From NCBI GenBank assembly GCA_028247315.1, contig JAOKFZ010000012.1, forward strand, positions 1-45,495: a DNA stretch of 45,495 bases, written 5' to 3'. Position numbers and translations under genes: made by a program. Origin of the DNA: Bacteroidia bacterium (lineage in GTDB: Bacteria; Bacteroidota; Bacteroidia; NS11-12g; UBA9320). Positions 1-8,157 of this stretch are shown here, piece after piece (the first letter of the stretch is position 1; each line of letters starts with the position of its first letter). The notes below the pieces were generated by a model that was not told the DNA's origin, did no database searches, and saw only the letters and a program-made list of their open reading frames with translations.

Positions 1-947
1 CTTTCTTTTGTCATCGGTAAACCTTTATCTTTGAGGTAACACGATTGATCAATAAGCAGTTGAGATGCTTCTATTTCTGTTGCCATATCTGCTAGCTTGA
101 AGCTAATACCTTGAAACCCGGATATAGGCTGCCCAAATTGCTCTCTTTCATTACTGTACTTTAACGCAGCTTTATAAGCTCCTTTGGCGATACCCAGTGA
201 CAGTGCTGCTATGGAAATACGGCCTCCATCAAGGATTTTCATCGCTTGAATAAATCCTTCCCCCTCTACACCAATAAGATTTTCTGTTGGCACAAAACAG
301 TCTTCGAAAATCATCTCAGCAGTTTCGGACGCTCGCATGCCTAGCTTATTCTCTTTTTTACCTCCTTTAAAACCCTCTGCACCACGCTCTACAATGAATG
401 CAGATATACCTCTACTGTCTAAAAGCTCTCCGGTACGAGCTAAGACTACAGCTACGTCGGCAGATATACCATGAGTAATCCAATTTTTTGCTCCATTGAG
501 TACCCATCCACCATCTACTTTCTTGGCAACTGTTTTCATCCTAAGGGCGTCGCTACCCGTGTTAGGCTCCGTAAGTCCCCAAGCACCTAAACTCTCACAT
601 ATAGCTAATTTTGGAAGAAATCTCTTCTTCTGTTCTTCATTTGCATGATATAAGATATGGCCTGTACACAGTGAATTGTGAGCTGCGGTAGATAGACCTA
701 TAGATCCGCATACTTGTGCAATCTCGTCTACTACTGCGGCATACTCAAAATAGCCTAGACCTGAGCCTCCATATTCTTCTGGCACTAGAACACCCATAAA
801 GCCCTGTTGCCCCATTTGCTTAAAAAGTTCGATAGGAAAGTGCTGAGACTCATCCCACTTCATGACATTTGGTCTTATATACTTCTCAGCAAAATCCTTT
901 GCTGATTGTCTAATCATATCTTGGGTTTCAGATTTTTTAAAATTCAT
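1..947 (-). CDS. Acyl-CoA dehydrogenase (partial, C-terminus beyond window)
   Basis: This enzyme catalyses FAD-dependent alpha,beta-dehydrogenation of an acyl-CoA and passes electrons to electron-transfer flavoprotein. Translating the minus strand from the ATG at 947 gives 315 codons with no stop before the window edge. The N-terminal helical domain is followed by the family signature [14 protein letters not shown] at about residues 121-134, which contacts flavin and substrate. The middle beta-domain and the start of the C-terminal helical domain (REQFGQPI) follow. About 65 residues are missing, including the region where the catalytic glutamate lies in short-chain family members. The substrate chain length cannot be told from this part. 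It is the last minus-strand gene before the window edge and is separated from the HhH gene by 58 bases. Confidence 0.95.
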   Translation of the reverse strand, partial: MNFKKSETQDMIRQSAKDFAEKYIRPNVMKWDESQHFPIELFKQMGQQGFMGVLVPEEYGGSGLGYFEYAAVVDEIAQVCGSIGLSTAAHNSLCTGHILYHANEEQKKRFLPKLAICESLGAWGLTEPNTGSDALRMKTVAKKVDGGWVLNGAKNWITHGISADVAVVLARTGELLDSRGISAFIVERGAEGFKGGKKENKLGMRASETAEMIFEDCFVPTENLIGVEGEGFIQAMKILDGGRISIAALSLGIAKGAYKAALKYSNEREQFGQPISGFQGISFKLADMATEIEASQLLIDQSCYLKDKGLPMTKE

Positions 948-1005
948 TTAACGGTGTTACTTTATTTCTGATGCAAGTATATAGCGAGAATACTCCTATT
1001 GAAAA

Positions 1006-1926
1006 TTAGTTTAGGTCTAAATAGGGCAATAATCTACCAATGTCTTTCCCTTTGAAAATATGCAACTTTTCCAGCTCCTCTAACCCTGCGAATTTACCGT
1101 GCTGTTCTATATAGTTCACAAGAGCTTTTACCTCTTTGTAATCCAAATAAGGATGTGCAAGAAGATCTTTGAATGTAGCCGTATTAAGTTTTACCTTCTC
1201 AATATCTTTGGCATAAACAAACATATCGTCTATTGCTGCGGCAGATTCATCTCTCATCTTGTATACCTCCAGAAGTTGCTCTTTATGCATATATCCTCCT
1301 AGCTTATCCCTGTAAGATATTATTTGCTTGGCATAAAACTCGCCAATACCTGGCAAGCCTTTCAATTGTTCCGCAGTAAGAAGGTTGATATTCAAGCCGG
1401 AAGGTCGTACTAATCGTTTTTTTATGCTAAATGTATCGTTATACTCTCCTTGGGTCTTGCCCTTGGTCTTATGTGGCAAATCAATGTACGGACTCAGCTT
1501 GGAATACAGCTCATCACTCACTGCATATATTTTAGCTACATCTTCGTTATACTTGAAACGGCCACCAGCATTGCGAAAACTAACAATACCGCAGGCAACG
1601 TAGCCGGGAATCCCCTTTTCCATAAGTTGTGCTTTGCTATCACTATTTGGGTTGAACGATTTTAGGAAATCTCTATTATCTGAACGGTACTCCTTGTAGG
1701 AGTGTTCCTTTTTATTGAATTTAGTAGGGCGAAAGGCACTATCTACGTGAGCCCTAAAAGCAGCAAGTTTTTCTTCATTTACCTCTAGAGCTTCTGAAGT
1801 ATGTGAATTCTTGGCATAATAATACCCTGCAAAAATCAACAACGAAAAAAGGAGAACCATGAGGCCTCCTCTTTCGAAATTCGATATTTCTGTATAGTTT
1901 AAAAGTTTTTGAATAAACTTCCTCAC
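1006..1926 (-). CDS. Helix-hairpin-helix membrane-anchored protein (ComEA-like)
   Basis: This 306-residue protein has one N-terminal membrane segment (about residues 20-38, rich in L/F/I) and repeated helix-hairpin-helix motifs in its C-terminal half. The clearest is near residue 190 (LKGLPGIGEFYAKQIISYRD), with two further HhH-like units after it. HhH motifs bind DNA backbone non-specifically, and ComEA-type proteins of this architecture bind incoming DNA in transformation. Bacteroidota carry many such proteins of untested function, so the DNA-uptake role is inference. The start codon is GTG at 1926; the first in-frame ATG would cut into the membrane helix. It lies 11 bases after the serine-palmitoyltransferase-like gene and is probably co-transcribed with it. 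Confidence 0.8.
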   Translation of the reverse strand: MRKFIQKLLNYTEISNFERGGLMVLLFSLLIFAGYYYAKNSHTSEALEVNEEKLAAFRAHVDSAFRPTKFNKKEHSYKEYRSDNRDFLKSFNPNSDSKAQLMEKGIPGYVACGIVSFRNAGGRFKYNEDVAKIYAVSDELYSKLSPYIDLPHKTKGKTQGEYNDTFSIKKRLVRPSGLNINLLTAEQLKGLPGIGEFYAKQIISYRDKLGGYMHKEQLLEVYKMRDESAAAIDDMFVYAKDIEKVKLNTATFKDLLAHPYLDYKEVKALVNYIEQHGKFAGLEELEKLHIFKGKDIGRLLPYLDLN

Positions 1927-1937
1927 GTATCTAGTGT

Positions 1938-3182
1938 CTAGTTGAACGCAGCTAACTTCTCAGCTTTATATTCACCTGAAGCTAGTTTCCCTTTTATATC
2001 TTGGAATGCTTTGATAGTGACTGCAACATCTTCTAACGAATGAGCCGCTGTTGGAATCAGCCTAAGCATTATCATGTCCTTCGGCACTACTGGGTAGACT
2101 ACTATAGAACAGAATATGTTGAAATTCTCACGCAAGTCTAGTGTTAGGTGAGTAGCTTCCGCTACATCCCCCTTTAAGATAACCGGAGTTACGCATGATG
2201 TCGTGGTTCCAATATTAAAACCTTCAGCTTTAAGACCGCCTTGAAGTGCATCTACAATTTTCCATAAATTCTCTTTGTGGTGCGGCTCATTCCTGAGCAT
2301 ATCTAATCTTTTTAGTGCTCCTATAACAAATGGCATAGGAAGTGATTTGGCAAATATTTGTGAACGCATACTGTAACGCAAATAGTTAATGATCATTTTG
2401 TCACCAGCAATGAATGCTCCAATGCTAGCCATGGACTTGGCAAAAGTGGAGAAGTATACATCTATCTCGTCTTGCACACTTTGTTCCACTCCAGCACCCT
2501 CTCCATTTGGTCCTAATGTCCCAAAACCGTGAGCATCGTCTACCATTAGTCTAAAATCAAATCGCGACTTCAATGCGACTATCTCTTTGAGCTTACCTTG
2601 GTTTCCGCTCATTCCAAATACTCCTTCAGAAATAACCAATATAGCTCCACCTTGCTCATTTGCCATTTTGGTAGCACGTTGCAATTGTATTTCTAAGCTT
2701 TCTATATCATTGTGTCCAAATACAAAACGTTTCCCTTGATGCAAACGAACACCGTCGATTATACAAGCATGGGACTCTGCATCATACACTATAATATCCC
2801 TTCTATCTACTAAGGCATCGATAGCTGAAAGTATTCCTTGATAACCAAAGTTTAGTAGGATAGCATCTTCTTTTTGCTCAAACTCTGCTAACTGTCGTTC
2901 TAACTCCTCATGATGATCTGTATTGCCAGACATCATACGTGCTCCCATAGGGTATGCACATCCCCAAGTTGCTGCTGCATTCGCATCTGCCTCACGGACG
3001 TCAGGATGATTCCCTAGTCCAAGATAATTATTCAAACTCCAATTGAGGACCGTTTTACCTCTAAAAGTCATATGTGGAGCAAGCTCTCCTTCTAGTTTTG
3101 GAAACGTATAATAGTGGTGTGCATCTTCAGAATACTGCCCTAAAGGACTCTTTTTTTTTGCTATTTTTTCAAATAAATCCAT
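1938..3182 (-). CDS. Serine palmitoyltransferase-like alpha-oxoamine synthase (PLP enzyme)
   Basis: This 414-residue fold-type I PLP enzyme belongs to the alpha-oxoamine synthase group (serine palmitoyltransferase, AONS/BioF, KBL, ALAS). The cofactor motif VDDAHGFGTLG is near residue 216, and the Schiff-base lysine lies in STFAKSMASIGAF at about residues 245-257. GARMMSGN and YDAESHACIIDG are also present. The sequence between motifs resembles the Bacteroidota serine palmitoyltransferase that condenses serine with acyl-CoA to start sphingolipid synthesis, rather than BioF. No biotin or threonine-degradation genes are nearby. Substrate choice is inferred, and glycine C-acetyltransferase remains possible. 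A good promoter match lies 25 bases upstream of the ATG. Confidence 0.8.
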   Translation of the reverse strand: MDLFEKIAKKKSPLGQYSEDAHHYYTFPKLEGELAPHMTFRGKTVLNWSLNNYLGLGNHPDVREADANAAATWGCAYPMGARMMSGNTDHHEELERQLAEFEQKEDAILLNFGYQGILSAIDALVDRRDIIVYDAESHACIIDGVRLHQGKRFVFGHNDIESLEIQLQRATKMANEQGGAILVISEGVFGMSGNQGKLKEIVALKSRFDFRLMVDDAHGFGTLGPNGEGAGVEQSVQDEIDVYFSTFAKSMASIGAFIAGDKMIINYLRYSMRSQIFAKSLPMPFVIGALKRLDMLRNEPHHKENLWKIVDALQGGLKAEGFNIGTTTSCVTPVILKGDVAEATHLTLDLRENFNIFCSIVVYPVVPKDMIMLRLIPTAAHSLEDVAVTIKAFQDIKGKLASGEYKAEKLAAFN

Positions 3183-3206
3183 TTAAAATATTTTTTATAT
3201 GAACTG

Positions 3207-3234
3207 CAAAGGTAATACATCTAGGCATAGCCAA
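3207..3234 (-). promoter_or_regulatory. Bacteroidota-type promoter for the serine palmitoyltransferase-like gene
   Basis: On the minus strand TTG (3234-3232) is followed after exactly 17 bases by TACCTTTG (3214-3207), a full match to TTG-N17..19-TAnnTTTG used by the Bacteroidota primary sigma factor. The ATG at 3182 would have a leader of about 20 bases. Confidence 0.65.
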
Positions 3235-3344
3235 CGAACAAGTTCTTGTAGACTTACCATTATTAATTAATACCTGATCCGAAAGTAGGTAAAACTGGAT
3301 CCTGTAACTTATACGTTAAACTTTCGTATAACTAATAAAAAACA

Positions 3345-3352
3345 TATCTTCG
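3345..3352 (+). promoter_or_regulatory. Possible -7 box for the bamD operon
   Basis: TATCTTCG matches TAnnTTTG with one change and lies 12 bases before the GTG start of bamD. A TTC/TTT stretch sits near the expected -33 position, but no exact TTG is present. Confidence 0.35.
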
Positions 3353-3364
3353 CAGGCATTTTCA

Positions 3365-4180
3365 GTGAGACAATTAATCTACATACTACACCTTTCCCTA
3401 GCTTCTACAATCGTTGCTTGCTCTGGTTATCAAAAGCTTGTAAAAGATGGTACGCCGGCTGAAAAACTGGAAGCGGCTACAAAATACTATCAAAAAAAGG
3501 ACTATGTACGCTCACAGATGCTATTTGAAGAGCTTTTAGGCCTTTATTATGGCAAATCAGAACGAGAGGAAATCCACTACATGTACGCTTACTCTTACTA
3601 TGGTACACGTGAGTTTTTATTAGCAGGATATCACTTCAACTCTTTTGCACAAACGTATACCCTCAGCCCAAAACGAGAAGAGGCCAGTTATATGGCAGCG
3701 GTATGCAGATTCAACAAAGCGATGCCGGTGGAGCTAGATCAAGCACCAACTAAAGGTGCAATAGAAACTTTACAGTCATTTATCAATCAATACCCCAACA
3801 GTCAGTATGTATCAAACTGTAATGATAAGATAGATATACTGCGTGCCACAATACTCGAAAAAGTATACAATAACGCTAAACTATACCATAGCCTAGGATA
3901 CTATAAGAGTGCAATGGTAGCTTGCGAAAACGCCCTAGAGGACTACCCAGATATGGTGAATAGAAACGAATTGCACTACCTTATGGTTGATGCAGCATAT
4001 CTATATGCAAAAAATAGTATTTCCAAAAAACAAAAGGAGCGATATAATTATGCCCTTGACAAGGCTAATATTTATCTTTCTGAATACGGGAAGGTTTCTG
4101 ACTACAGTCAGCAAATCAAAAAAATTATAACGAAAAGTAACTCAGCAGTAGCTGAACTTAACACTATACAACAAGGATAA
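3365..4180 (+). CDS. bamD: BamD, outer-membrane protein assembly lipoprotein
   Basis: BamD is an essential lipoprotein partner of BamA in the complex that inserts beta-barrel proteins into the outer membrane. The 271-residue product has a short hydrophobic signal ending in the lipobox region STIVAC (cysteine at residue 19). TPR-type helical repeats follow, such as YYQKKDYVRSQMLFEELL and YSYYGTREFLLAGYHFNSFA, with the spacing typical of YfiO/BamD. The start is GTG at 3365; no in-frame ATG exists that preserves the signal peptide. It is the first gene of bamD-rpoZ-coaBC-porD, with rpoZ two bases downstream, an order I recall as common in Flavobacteriia. Confidence 0.92.
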   Translation: MRQLIYILHLSLASTIVACSGYQKLVKDGTPAEKLEAATKYYQKKDYVRSQMLFEELLGLYYGKSEREEIHYMYAYSYYGTREFLLAGYHFNSFAQTYTLSPKREEASYMAAVCRFNKAMPVELDQAPTKGAIETLQSFINQYPNSQYVSNCNDKIDILRATILEKVYNNAKLYHSLGYYKSAMVACENALEDYPDMVNRNELHYLMVDAAYLYAKNSISKKQKERYNYALDKANIYLSEYGKVSDYSQQIKKIITKSNSAVAELNTIQQG

Positions 4181-4182
4181 TT

Positions 4183-4512
4183 ATGAGTAAAGAAGAGATT
4201 GAAATCCCAAACACAACGGTAACCAGAGACACGCGTGAAATAAGTGAGCCTACAGGCAACTTATACGAATCAGTAGCTGTGATATCTAAGAGAGCTAACC
4301 AGATAGCATCTGCCACCAAGGAAGAACTTGTTGCAAAGCTTGAAGAGTTTGCTTCTGAGCATGATAATCTTGAAGAAATCTTTGAGAACCGTGAGCAGAT
4401 AGAAATATCTAAGTATTATGAGAGTTTGCCTAAGGCAACTATCGTAGCAATCGAAGAATTTTTAAGCAACAAAGTATATCACCGTAATCCTGCAAACGAA
4501 GAGTCTAAATAA
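4183..4512 (+). CDS. rpoZ: RNA polymerase omega subunit (Bacteroidota type)
   Basis: This is the small accessory subunit of RNA polymerase that helps fold and hold the beta' subunit. The 109-residue product shows the Bacteroidota omega/Rpb6 pattern: TGNLYESVAVISKRANQIA at residues 25-43, then an acidic helix and the PKATIVAIEEFLSNKVYHR-like C-terminal section. The first 20 or so residues are a polar extension. It sits between bamD and coaBC, which is the expected context. Its last roughly 45 bases overlap the open part of the coaBC reading frame, so the two may be translationally coupled. Confidence 0.9.
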   Translation: MSKEEIEIPNTTVTRDTREISEPTGNLYESVAVISKRANQIASATKEELVAKLEEFASEHDNLEEIFENREQIEISKYYESLPKATIVAIEEFLSNKVYHRNPANEESK

Positions 4513-4525
4513 CAAGAAGATTCTT

Positions 4526-5698
4526 TTGGGAATTACTGGAGGAATAGCTGCATACAAGGCTATATCTCTTGTACGACTTTTGATAAAAGGTGGTGCCCAG
4601 GTACAGATTATTTGTACACCAAGTGCGTTGGACTTTGTCACACCACTAACCTTATCAACCCTATCTAAAAATGCGATTCATTCGCATTTTTTTGTGCAAG
4701 AAACTGGCAAGTGGACCAACCATGTAGAATTGGGAAAATGGGCAGACGCATTCATAATCGCACCAGCTACTGCTAACACGCTTACTAAAATGGCCAATGG
4801 TTACTGTGACAACCTATTGCTAGCCACCTACCTATCTGCAGACTGTCCTATATATTTTGCTCCTGCTATGGACCTGGACATGTACACTCACCCTACCACT
4901 ACTACCAACATTGACAAACTACTCGCCTATGGTAACCAAGAGTTGCCTGCGGGAAGTGGAGAGCTTGCCAGTGGTCTTGAGGGAAAAGGGCGTATGTGTG
5001 AACCTGAAGAGATATTTAACACACTAGATCGTCATTTTAGGCTAAGTACCACCTTGTCAGGCAAAACCATCTTGGTAAATGCTGGGCCCACATTTGAAAA
5101 ACTGGACCCAGTACGCTTTATTGGTAACTACAGTAGCGGCAAAATGGGTAAAGCTATTGCCAACAGTTTGGCAAAGCGAGGAGCTACAGTACATCTTGTA
5201 CTTGGCCCTGTTGATAAAGGTGGCGTGCACAGTAGAGTGCAAGTGACCAATATAGAAAATACCCATGATCTATATGAAGCTTGCTCCTCAATCTTTAAGG
5301 AGTGTGATGCCGCAGTATTGAGTGCTGCGGTAGCAGACTACAAACCAGCTTCGCGTGCCGACCAAAAGATAAAAAAGACAGCAAAAGAATTCACTCTGGA
5401 TCTGGTAAAAACCAAAGATGTACTAAAGGAACTTGGTGCTATAAAAACAAAAAAACAAACGCTTGTAGGATTTGCATTAGAGACGCAAAACGAATATGAG
5501 AATGCAGTGACAAAGCTGGAAAAGAAAAACCTCGATTTCATCGTTCTAAACTCGATGAATGACAAAGGTGCAGGTTTTGGCAAAGATACCAATAAGGTGA
5601 CTCTAATAGAAAGAACTGGCAAAAAACATACCTTTGGTACCAAACCAAAAACAGAAGTAGCAGAAGACATTGTAGACCTACTCAGTACCTACCTATGA
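4526..5698 (+). CDS. coaBC: CoaBC, phosphopantothenoylcysteine synthetase/decarboxylase
   Basis: This bifunctional enzyme makes 4'-phosphopantetheine for coenzyme A: the CoaB half joins cysteine to phosphopantothenate and the CoaC half decarboxylates the product. The N-terminal flavoprotein domain has GITGGIAAYKA, a conserved histidine in NHVELGKWAD, and PAMDLDMY. The CoaB half begins at about residue 175 (ILVNAGPTFEKLDPVRFIGN) and carries SSGKMGKAIA and VLSAAVADYKP. Position 4526 is a TTG and gives 390 residues. However, the codons just upstream (4511-4525) read NKKIL in the same frame, completing the normal first beta-strand, so the true start is probably upstream. The frame is open back to 4466 with no ATG, GTG or TTG; CTG at 4490 and ATC/ATT codons are the only alternatives. 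The 3' end overlaps the next ATG as ATGA. Confidence 0.93.
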   Translation: MGITGGIAAYKAISLVRLLIKGGAQVQIICTPSALDFVTPLTLSTLSKNAIHSHFFVQETGKWTNHVELGKWADAFIIAPATANTLTKMANGYCDNLLLATYLSADCPIYFAPAMDLDMYTHPTTTTNIDKLLAYGNQELPAGSGELASGLEGKGRMCEPEEIFNTLDRHFRLSTTLSGKTILVNAGPTFEKLDPVRFIGNYSSGKMGKAIANSLAKRGATVHLVLGPVDKGGVHSRVQVTNIENTHDLYEACSSIFKECDAAVLSAAVADYKPASRADQKIKKTAKEFTLDLVKTKDVLKELGAIKTKKQTLVGFALETQNEYENAVTKLEKKNLDFIVLNSMNDKGAGFGKDTNKVTLIERTGKKHTFGTKPKTEVAEDIVDLLSTYL

Positions 5699-6582
5699 GA
5701 TATATAAAAGCAATCCTACTCTTTCTAGTTGTACTATGTACGCAAGCTCAAGACTTGCAGTGTAACGTGCAAGTAATATCAGACGGCATACAAGCGAGTA
5801 ATAAAGAGATTTTTAAGGATATGGAAAACGCTATTTCCCAATTTATGAACCAACGTAAATGGATAAGCGACAAAGTACAAACCCAAGAAAAAATCAACTG
5901 TAATTTTGTCATCAATATTACGAAGTTCTCAATTGACCAATTTGAAGCAGAGGTAAACATTACGAGTAGCAGGCCCGTATATGCCACTACCTACAATACA
6001 CCCGTTTTTCAACACTTTGATCAAGATTGGTTTTTTAGCTACGCACAGTTTCAAGCACTGGATTATCAAGAAAATGCGAATGTTATGCAGCTTACAACAC
6101 TGCTGGCATTTTATGCCAATTTACTCATTGGTTTAGACTTTGACACCTTTGCCCCAGAAGGCGGACAGGTATACTACAATAAAGCCCTACAACTGCGTAA
6201 TCTAGCCCAAGGTTCTGCTGGCTGGAACCCAAGTGATGGTCGTGGCAATAGGAATAAATACTACATCATAGACCAACTATTGAATGATCGTTTTAAGTCG
6301 TTGAGAAGTGCTCTTTATCAATACCATATGTTAGGTATGGATAAGTTTAAAGATGATAATGATTTATCGCGTAAAGCGATATACGAATCTTTAGAAAAAA
6401 TAAGAAGTATACAGGAGCAGCTCCCCAATAGTGTAATATTTAAGATATTCTTAAACACAAAGAGACAGGAACTTATCAATATTTTTCAGCAAGCAGATCC
6501 AGGTATGAAAAACAGAGCAATAGATTTACTTGGAAAATTAGACCCCTCGAACCTAAGTAGCTATGAGAAAATTAAGCAGTAA
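5695..6582 (+). CDS. porD: PorD-type (DUF4835) secretion-associated protein
   Basis: This 295-residue exported protein has a signal peptide (MRYIKAILLFLVVLCTQAQ) and a predicted periplasmic body. The pattern NCNFVINITKF, then RPVYATTYNTPVFQH, QDWFFSYAQFQALDYQ and LTTLLAFYANLLIGLDFDTF, is characteristic of the DUF4835 family. From memory this family is annotated as type IX secretion protein PorD and lies next to coaBC in Flavobacteriia. The family call is firm, while the exact T9SS role is taken from the literature on homologs and not shown here. Its ATG overlaps the coaBC stop (ATGA), so it is the last gene of this operon. It converges with the thioesterase gene with one base between them. 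Confidence 0.82.
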   Translation: MRYIKAILLFLVVLCTQAQDLQCNVQVISDGIQASNKEIFKDMENAISQFMNQRKWISDKVQTQEKINCNFVINITKFSIDQFEAEVNITSSRPVYATTYNTPVFQHFDQDWFFSYAQFQALDYQENANVMQLTTLLAFYANLLIGLDFDTFAPEGGQVYYNKALQLRNLAQGSAGWNPSDGRGNRNKYYIIDQLLNDRFKSLRSALYQYHMLGMDKFKDDNDLSRKAIYESLEKIRSIQEQLPNSVIFKIFLNTKRQELINIFQQADPGMKNRAIDLLGKLDPSNLSSYEKIKQ

Positions 6583-6583
6583 A

Positions 6584-7045
6584 CTAGGTGTCTTTTTGTA
6601 CTGCCCTTCTTCTTTCTTCGAAGTAGGTTGAACCTACTGGAATAAGCAACTCTTTGAAAAGACTCATAAGCTTTTCTGAATGAGCAGACACCTTCATAGT
6701 TTTCAGGTCTATGGGAATAGAAGTAACCCAAAGTAGAGCTTTTAATTCGCTTCTGCTTTCATTGTACATTCGCATTTCAATCACCAACTTCCTAGAAGAG
6801 TATTCTATCACTTGACTCTCGATAAGAATCATTTCATTGAGAACAGCTGGTCTGAAATACGCAAGTTGATTGGTGCCTACTACCCAACTAAATCCCTGAC
6901 TGCCGTAAATATCTACTCCAAGAGATGCTAAAATTTGATCTCCCCGTGCATTGAGAAAATAATCAATGTAACGTGCATTATTCAAGTGATGAAAAGGATC
7001 GCAATCTTGAAATCTAATTTTATATGTAGAACTGAGTATCGTCAT
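6584..7045 (-). CDS. Acyl-CoA thioesterase, hotdog fold (4HBT/YbgC-like)
   Basis: This 153-residue single-domain hotdog protein hydrolyses acyl-CoA thioesters by family analogy. The N-terminal motif RFQDCDPFHHLNNARYIDYF (residues 11-30) is the 4-hydroxybenzoyl-CoA thioesterase signature, with the aspartate and HLNN loop. A central strand-rich region and the usual length support the call. Substrate preference is not evident. It lies one base downstream of the aldose-1-epimerase-like gene and is probably transcribed with it. Confidence 0.85.
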   Translation of the reverse strand: MTILSSTYKIRFQDCDPFHHLNNARYIDYFLNARGDQILASLGVDIYGSQGFSWVVGTNQLAYFRPAVLNEMILIESQVIEYSSRKLVIEMRMYNESRSELKALLWVTSIPIDLKTMKVSAHSEKLMSLFKELLIPVGSTYFEERRRAVQKDT

Positions 7046-7046
7046 A

Positions 7047-7901
7047 TTATTTGGTAAATGTCATGGTAAAGCCCTTCTTAAGCTCTGCCCCTTCTTCTAT
7101 TAGCACTATCCCCTTTTTGTCTTCTATACGCTTACTGTGTGTCTCGTAGTCTGCAAGACCTTGCCACGGCTCTAAACATACATAAGAAGCTCCAGGCTTG
7201 GCCCAGATACCCAAATAGGGAAACGCTGAAATATCCATTGTGATTTTATGATTGCTTTTGTTATGAACTAGGCTAACTTCTTTGCTTCTTAGCTTTTGAA
7301 AAATAAGAGCATCATTATCAAAAGTATGGCTATCTAGTCTGATTACATTTCCTTCTATAATACCAACCTCTTGGTCACTGATGTACGGCCCGCTTAACTG
7401 ATTACTTCTTACATTTTCTTGATCAGAAAACACAATAGAGTAGTCAGAAACAGGCGATGCATTGAATGCAGGATGAGCACCAAAAGAAACAGGTATGTTC
7501 TTGCTATCCGTATTGATAACTCGAAAACGCTGCTCGAGTGTATCTACTGCAAGTACATACGTAATCAAAAACGTAAACTGAAAAGGATAACTCATGAGTG
7601 TGTCTGCACTATCCGATAGTACAAAAGATACAGAATGTTCACTCTGATGAAGCATATCAAAATCCATGTTACGAGCAAATCCATGATGACTCATGTCATA
7701 TAGTGCTCCCTCATACTCGTACTGATGATCTAGCAGGCTTCCTACAATAGGGAAAAGGTTTGGAGCGTGACGTGGCCATATTTCTCCAGCTTGCCACATA
7801 TACTCAAACCCACTAGGATCTTGTACAGAACATAGTTCAGCACCTTTCTTTTTTATTGTAACTTTTAAGTATTCGTTCTGTATAGTGTACTGCTCGAGCA
7901 T
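7047..7901 (-). CDS. Aldose 1-epimerase family protein (LacX-like)
   Basis: This protein belongs to the galactose-mutarotase beta-sandwich family, whose members interconvert sugar anomers. It contains the substrate-binding and catalytic pattern of the LacX/YeaD-like branch: GAELCSVQDPSGFEYMWQ near the N-terminus, WPRHAPNLFPIVG, MSHHGFARNMDF (histidine pair), VSFGAHPAFN (second histidine) and a late glutamate in CLEPWQGLAD. The sugar is unknown. A longer reading from TTG at 7919 is open, but it would overlap the -7 promoter box at 7917-7924, so I prefer the ATG at 7901 (284 residues). No signal peptide is seen, so it is cytoplasmic. Confidence 0.85.
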   Translation of the reverse strand: MLEQYTIQNEYLKVTIKKKGAELCSVQDPSGFEYMWQAGEIWPRHAPNLFPIVGSLLDHQYEYEGALYDMSHHGFARNMDFDMLHQSEHSVSFVLSDSADTLMSYPFQFTFLITYVLAVDTLEQRFRVINTDSKNIPVSFGAHPAFNASPVSDYSIVFSDQENVRSNQLSGPYISDQEVGIIEGNVIRLDSHTFDNDALIFQKLRSKEVSLVHNKSNHKITMDISAFPYLGIWAKPGASYVCLEPWQGLADYETHSKRIEDKKGIVLIEEGAELKKGFTMTFTK

Positions 7902-7916
7902 GGTTTTAACTGAGGA

Positions 7917-7924
7917 CAAAAGTA
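7917..7924 (-). promoter_or_regulatory. Possible -7 box for the epimerase-thioesterase pair
   Basis: The minus strand reads TACTTTTG, an exact TAnnTTTG match, 15 bases before the preferred ATG at 7901. No TTG is seen at the expected -33 distance, so the support is partial. Confidence 0.45.
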
Positions 7925-8157
7925 TACATAATTGAGACTAACATATAAGAGAATAGCTAAATACTAGAACCATATCACTCACAATTTTAACCATACTAAT
8001 CAAATAGACTCTCATCTATTTAGTAATGTGTATCAGACATTCCGAAAATGGCATAGCTCGGGAAGCTGTACCCCAAACAACTCGAACCAAAACAGATTAA
8101 AAAAAATCTATTTAACTAAGTAAAACTAGCTATCGCATGAAAAAATAACCAGTAGGT

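Noticed and set aside
974..981. TATACTTG as promoter for the acyl-CoA dehydrogenase gene
   Set aside because: One mismatch to the -7 consensus and no -33 element; not strong enough to list.
8002..8021. Hairpin AAATAGA / TCTATTT
   Set aside because: Seven-base AT-rich stem without a T-run, more than 130 bases past the nearest stop; no clear role.
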